Below, in pieces: positions 5,120-7,486 of a stretch of 7,486 nt of DNA (the first letter of the stretch is position 1; each line of letters opens with the position of its first letter). The position numbers and the translations under genes were made by a program. The stretch lies in NCBI GenBank assembly GCA_016180375.1, contig JACPBJ010000026.1:1-7486 (forward strand). Direction: 5' to 3'. Source of the stretch: Nitrososphaerota archaeon. Its GTDB lineage: Archaea; Thermoproteota; Nitrososphaeria; Nitrososphaerales; UBA57. A model generated the notes under the pieces. It was not told the DNA's origin. It did no database searches and was given only the letters and a program-made list of their open reading frames with translations.

Positions 5120-6210
5120 CGCCAAAAACAAACTCTGTTCCCGCTTTGATCTGTTTCATTATTGCAGGAATTCTTGTCATATCTACCCTTTGGATAATTC
5201 CGGCACCGTTACTATTGTCATCCCATGTTGAGGAGTATATACTCGTTGAGCATCATGTTCTACCGCGCTATGATGATTATGGCAAGCCGGTGCCGCTATC
5301 AGTTCCTGTCAATATGATCTGGTGTTGTTTTATGGTTCCGTCCAAACTGCCAGATAACGCAACACTCGAAAGTGTTAGGATGCAACGAGGAAGCGCTTAC
5401 ACCACCTTGTTATACTCCGATGGGCTCAAAATCATACAAGGGCCGGGCTATGGCTTACCGAGAGTAATGGAACTTCTTGAAGGTTCACCGGGAGTTTATC
5501 GATTCTTGTACGCTGATGCTGAGGGCATTGGACATGATCCTTGGATTGAGAGGCTGACGAATGGTACGAACATTCGTCACAAGGGATATCTTGGTTTTTG
5601 GCGCGATGAACCCCTATGGCTCTCTGAGCTCATTGGTGACCGTTCTTCTGCTGAATTGAGAGAAATAGCTATCTCCATGTTACAGAGCCTCAAAGGTCGA
5701 CCTGTTCCGGATGAAATGCGCGGAAGGAGCGTGTCACTGAGCGAAGCCTCTGAACTGGCAAAGATGGCTGGATTTAGGATCAGGCTACCAACTCAGCTCC
5801 CAGCTCAATTCCAACTGATGGACGTAAGGGTAGCGGAGTTTCCGCCCAGAATTGATCTTAATCAGACCCACCCAAAAATTAACGCCCGCTTGATCTATTC
5901 TCCAACACCATCGCCTGCCAACGCAACATCTCTTGATTTACTCAAATCGGGAGGATTCATTTTGAACCTGAAGGAGAGGATCGTGGTAGGAGAATTTGAA
6001 GCGCTATACAAACTCTTTAGAGGTCGTGAGGAAAATTCCACTGCACGAAAAATAACCATAAGAGGCAATGAAGGTATCTATTTTGCCTGGCCAGCTGCTG
6101 GTGTACAAGCCATGTACTGGTACGACGAAGAAATGCAGCTCCAAATTATTGCAAGCTCAAAGCGGCTCGATATGCAACAACTTATCACCATAGCAGAATC
6201 AATACCCTAG
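5116..6210 (+). CDS. Membrane-anchored extracytoplasmic protein of unknown function, two DUF4367-like halves
   Basis: I do not recognise a named family with certainty. The protein has 364 residues. Residues 9-34 form one hydrophobic segment, with the rest expected outside the cell. The C-terminal half (about 220-363) has the pattern of DUF4367-like domains: LPTQLPAQFQ, then ARLIYS, a predicted strand KITIRGNEGIYFAW (312-325), YWYDEEMQLQIIA and DMQQLITIAESI. The N-terminal half looks like a divergent copy: YTTLLYSDGLKIIQG (95-109), GYLGFWRDEPLWLSELI (157-173), AELREIAISM (179-188). It could be two tandem copies of one domain joined by SLSEASELAKMAGF (207-220). The start is TTG at 5116, within TTGA shared with the queC stop, which implies coupled translation. 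Its place between queC and folE2 gives no clear job in preQ0 synthesis. Why a secreted protein is in this operon is open. Confidence 0.78.
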   Translation: MTPKTNSVPALICFIIAGILVISTLWIIPAPLLLSSHVEEYILVEHHVLPRYDDYGKPVPLSVPVNMIWCCFMVPSKLPDNATLESVRMQRGSAYTTLLYSDGLKIIQGPGYGLPRVMELLEGSPGVYRFLYADAEGIGHDPWIERLTNGTNIRHKGYLGFWRDEPLWLSELIGDRSSAELREIAISMLQSLKGRPVPDEMRGRSVSLSEASELAKMAGFRIRLPTQLPAQFQLMDVRVAEFPPRIDLNQTHPKINARLIYSPTPSPANATSLDLLKSGGFILNLKERIVVGEFEALYKLFRGREENSTARKITIRGNEGIYFAWPAAGVQAMYWYDEEMQLQIIASSKRLDMQQLITIAESIP

Positions 6211-6277
6211 AACTTGATCTAAGAATCTAGAAGAACCCTTTGAGCTGGCAAATCTACAGAATCCTTCAAGAGTAAAA

Positions 6278-7060
6278 TTGAATAACAACGGCACAGACCA
6301 GAAACCAATGGGCAACGGTAATCCTGCAGGCAAGCGGAAGTCCGGCGAACAATCGTTCAGGCAAGGAAGCCTTCCTGACGTGCATATGCAAAAAGCCGAC
6401 CTTTCTGTGATGGCAGGGATAAAGAAACTTTCAACAATTTACCATGGAAGCAGATGGACTCTTCCGATGGAGGTTTCTGTGCTCGTTTCTACGGTCGATA
6501 ATAGAGGAGTTCACATGAGCAGGCTTGTTGGCGCGGTGCAAAAACACATGCAGGGGGATTACATCGAAGAGTCATTGAAAAAGATCTGCAAAGAAGTTAA
6601 CAAGACACAGCCTCAATGTATTGTTACAGCCGAACTAGATTATCCGTACAGGGACCAATTTCTGCATGTTAAGATTAAAGTTGGTGAAAATGGCAAAATA
6701 GGTTACCACTTCAGGCGTATCGGAATCACCGCATGTCCCTGCAGCAAGGAAATAATTGGAATAGGGCACATGCAGAGATCTGAGCTCTCATTTGAGATTT
6801 GCAGTGAAGAGATGCTTGATTTTGAGGAAGTTGCCATGAAGATGGGCGAATGCTTCTCTACGACACCCTCAGAATTCCTGAGGAGACAGCATGAGGCGGA
6901 GAAAATAATCGAAGCGCAGGCCAATCCCAAGTTCGTTGAAGACGTTGTCAGAGACTGCCTAAAGAGGTTCCCAAACGCTGATAAGATCGAAGCCAGAAGT
7001 TTCGAGTCGATTCATGCGCATGACGCCGTAGCTGTCTGGCAGAAAGGCGACTACGAGTAA
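6278..7060 (+). CDS. folE2: GTP cyclohydrolase of the FolE2/MptA (type IB) family
   Basis: COG1469-type GTP cyclohydrolase IB. Visible signatures are LPDVH (32-36), GVHMSRL (77-83), TACPCSKEI (151-159) with the likely catalytic/metal Cys153, HMQRSEL (164-170), the Glu206 region LRRQHEAEK, NPKFVEDVVRD (216-226) and ESIHAHDA (243-250), whose histidines are candidate metal ligands. At 260 residues it matches the bacterial FolE2 length; some archaeal MptA proteins are longer. FolE2 makes dihydroneopterin triphosphate; MptA proper makes a 2',3'-cyclic phosphate for methanopterin. The queD-queC neighbours favour the first, for preQ0 and archaeosine, but sequence alone cannot separate them. The start is uncertain: TTG at 6278 or ATG at 6308. 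The first 30 residues are low-complexity and rich in Asn, Gly and Lys, so either is possible. No clear TATA box or Shine-Dalgarno sequence appears in the 67 bases upstream, suggesting transcription from the operon promoter. Confidence 0.93.
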   Translation: MNNNGTDQKPMGNGNPAGKRKSGEQSFRQGSLPDVHMQKADLSVMAGIKKLSTIYHGSRWTLPMEVSVLVSTVDNRGVHMSRLVGAVQKHMQGDYIEESLKKICKEVNKTQPQCIVTAELDYPYRDQFLHVKIKVGENGKIGYHFRRIGITACPCSKEIIGIGHMQRSELSFEICSEEMLDFEEVAMKMGECFSTTPSEFLRRQHEAEKIIEAQANPKFVEDVVRDCLKRFPNADKIEARSFESIHAHDAVAVWQKGDYE

Positions 7061-7075
7061 GTTCAATATCTTACT
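7056..7075. terminator. Possible hairpin between convergent folE2 and the MBL gene
   Basis: AGTAAG (7056-7061) pairs with CTTACT (7070-7075) around an 8-base loop, and the stem takes in part of both stop codons. A 6 bp AT-rich stem with no following T-tract is weak as a terminator. Confidence 0.2.
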
Positions 7076-7486
7076 TGCTCATGAATTCAATGAATTCTTC
7101 TTTAGTCCTAGGCTGCAGTGCCGAGTTATGCTTCTTCTCGTATCCCAGCGTTGAGCGCTGTCTTGGACCATAGTCGTGCCCGGCATAGATCCTGGTGTGA
7201 TCATCTAACTTCATGATTTTCTCAAAGAAACTGTCATAAAGCTCGCTAGGATTTCCCCCCGGAAGATCTGTCCTTCCACAGTTACCGACGAATAATGTAT
7301 CGCCTGTGAAGAGGTTCTCATCAAGCATGAAACAAACGCTGTCAGGACAATGTCCAGGTGTATGAATCACCCTGACCTTCACATTTCCTAATTCTATTAC
7401 ATCTCCATCCTTTATCGAGATGTCCTTGTGAGTTCCGGCCGCCTCATGCGCAACTATCTTCGCGCCAGTCCTGTTGGCTACTTCTT
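7071..7486 (-). CDS. Metallo-beta-lactamase-fold hydrolase, ETHE1/glyoxalase-II-like, N-terminus outside window
   Basis: The frame is open to the window edge, so this is the C-terminal 138 or so residues only; the GTG at 7382 is an internal Val, not the start. Visible motifs in order: HTPGHCPDS (metal-ligand His), LFTGDTLFVG (bridging Asp), NCGRTDLPGG, YDSFFEKI, and IYAGHDYG (second metal His), then HNSALQPRTKEEF at the C-terminus. The CGRTD and GHDYG pairing with a short C-terminus is typical of ETHE1-type persulfide dioxygenases and of proteins annotated as hydroxyacylglutathione hydrolase. ETHE1 binds one iron, and the HxHxDH motif that would help decide lies outside the window. Cytoplasmic; the role in sulfide/persulfide detoxification is inference. 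It is convergent with folE2, with 10 bases between their stops, and so not part of that operon. Confidence 0.87.
   Translation of the reverse strand, partial: EVANRTGAKIVAHEAAGTHKDISIKDGDVIELGNVKVRVIHTPGHCPDSVCFMLDENLFTGDTLFVGNCGRTDLPGGNPSELYDSFFEKIMKLDDHTRIYAGHDYGPRQRSTLGYEKKHNSALQPRTKEEFIEFMSK

Noticed and set aside
1..7486. CRISPR array, insertion sequence or attachment site
   Set aside because: No regularly spaced repeats, transposase or integrase motifs, terminal inverted repeats or tRNA genes were seen.

Overview
The window looks archaeal. It carries preQ0/archaeosine pathway genes (a QueD-like 6-carboxytetrahydropterin synthase, QueC, and a GTP cyclohydrolase of the FolE2/MptA family). 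TATA boxes sit about 25 bases upstream of start codons, as expected for leaderless archaeal transcripts. It also holds two universal stress proteins and remains of a four-subunit-type 2-oxoacid:ferredoxin oxidoreductase. A Nitrososphaeria/Thaumarchaeota-like member of the Thermoproteota would fit the gene content and the moderate GC, but nothing here proves the lineage.

Layout, left to right. (1) 87/135-965, plus strand: an in-frame chimera whose first part is the N-terminus of a pyruvate/2-oxoacid:ferredoxin oxidoreductase gamma subunit and whose remainder is the beta subunit from its middle onward. The rest of gamma, all of delta and alpha, and the front of beta are missing. (2) 1124-1567, plus: a UspA protein with its own promoter, convergent with (3) a minus-strand pair, UspA (2781-2347) followed 5 bases later by a short-chain dehydrogenase/reductase (2341-1571). 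(4) 3374-2919, minus: a small membrane-anchored beta-sandwich protein. (5) From a divergent promoter region, a plus-strand run at 3621-7060: queD-like, queC, a membrane-anchored unknown, and folE2/mptA. The first three genes overlap by 4 bases at their stop/start junctions. (6) 7486-7071, minus and cut by the window edge: an ETHE1/glyoxalase-II-like metallo-beta-lactamase-fold hydrolase, convergent with folE2.

The run in (5) is a preQ0 synthesis cluster. The cyclohydrolase would supply dihydroneopterin triphosphate, the QueD-like enzyme would make 6-carboxy-tetrahydropterin, QueE (not in the window) would make 7-carboxy-7-deazaguanine, and QueC would convert that to preQ0, which archaea insert at tRNA position 15 to make archaeosine.

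Three things stand out. The porG-porB chimera appears to have lost several genes' worth of sequence in frame. QueC lacks about 30 internal residues although its PP-loop and zinc cysteines are intact. The QueD-like protein carries an extra N-terminal domain of about 145 residues that resembles a PD-(D/E)XK nuclease fold stripped of its catalytic residues. The orphan membrane protein between queC and folE2 appears to contain two divergent copies of one domain.
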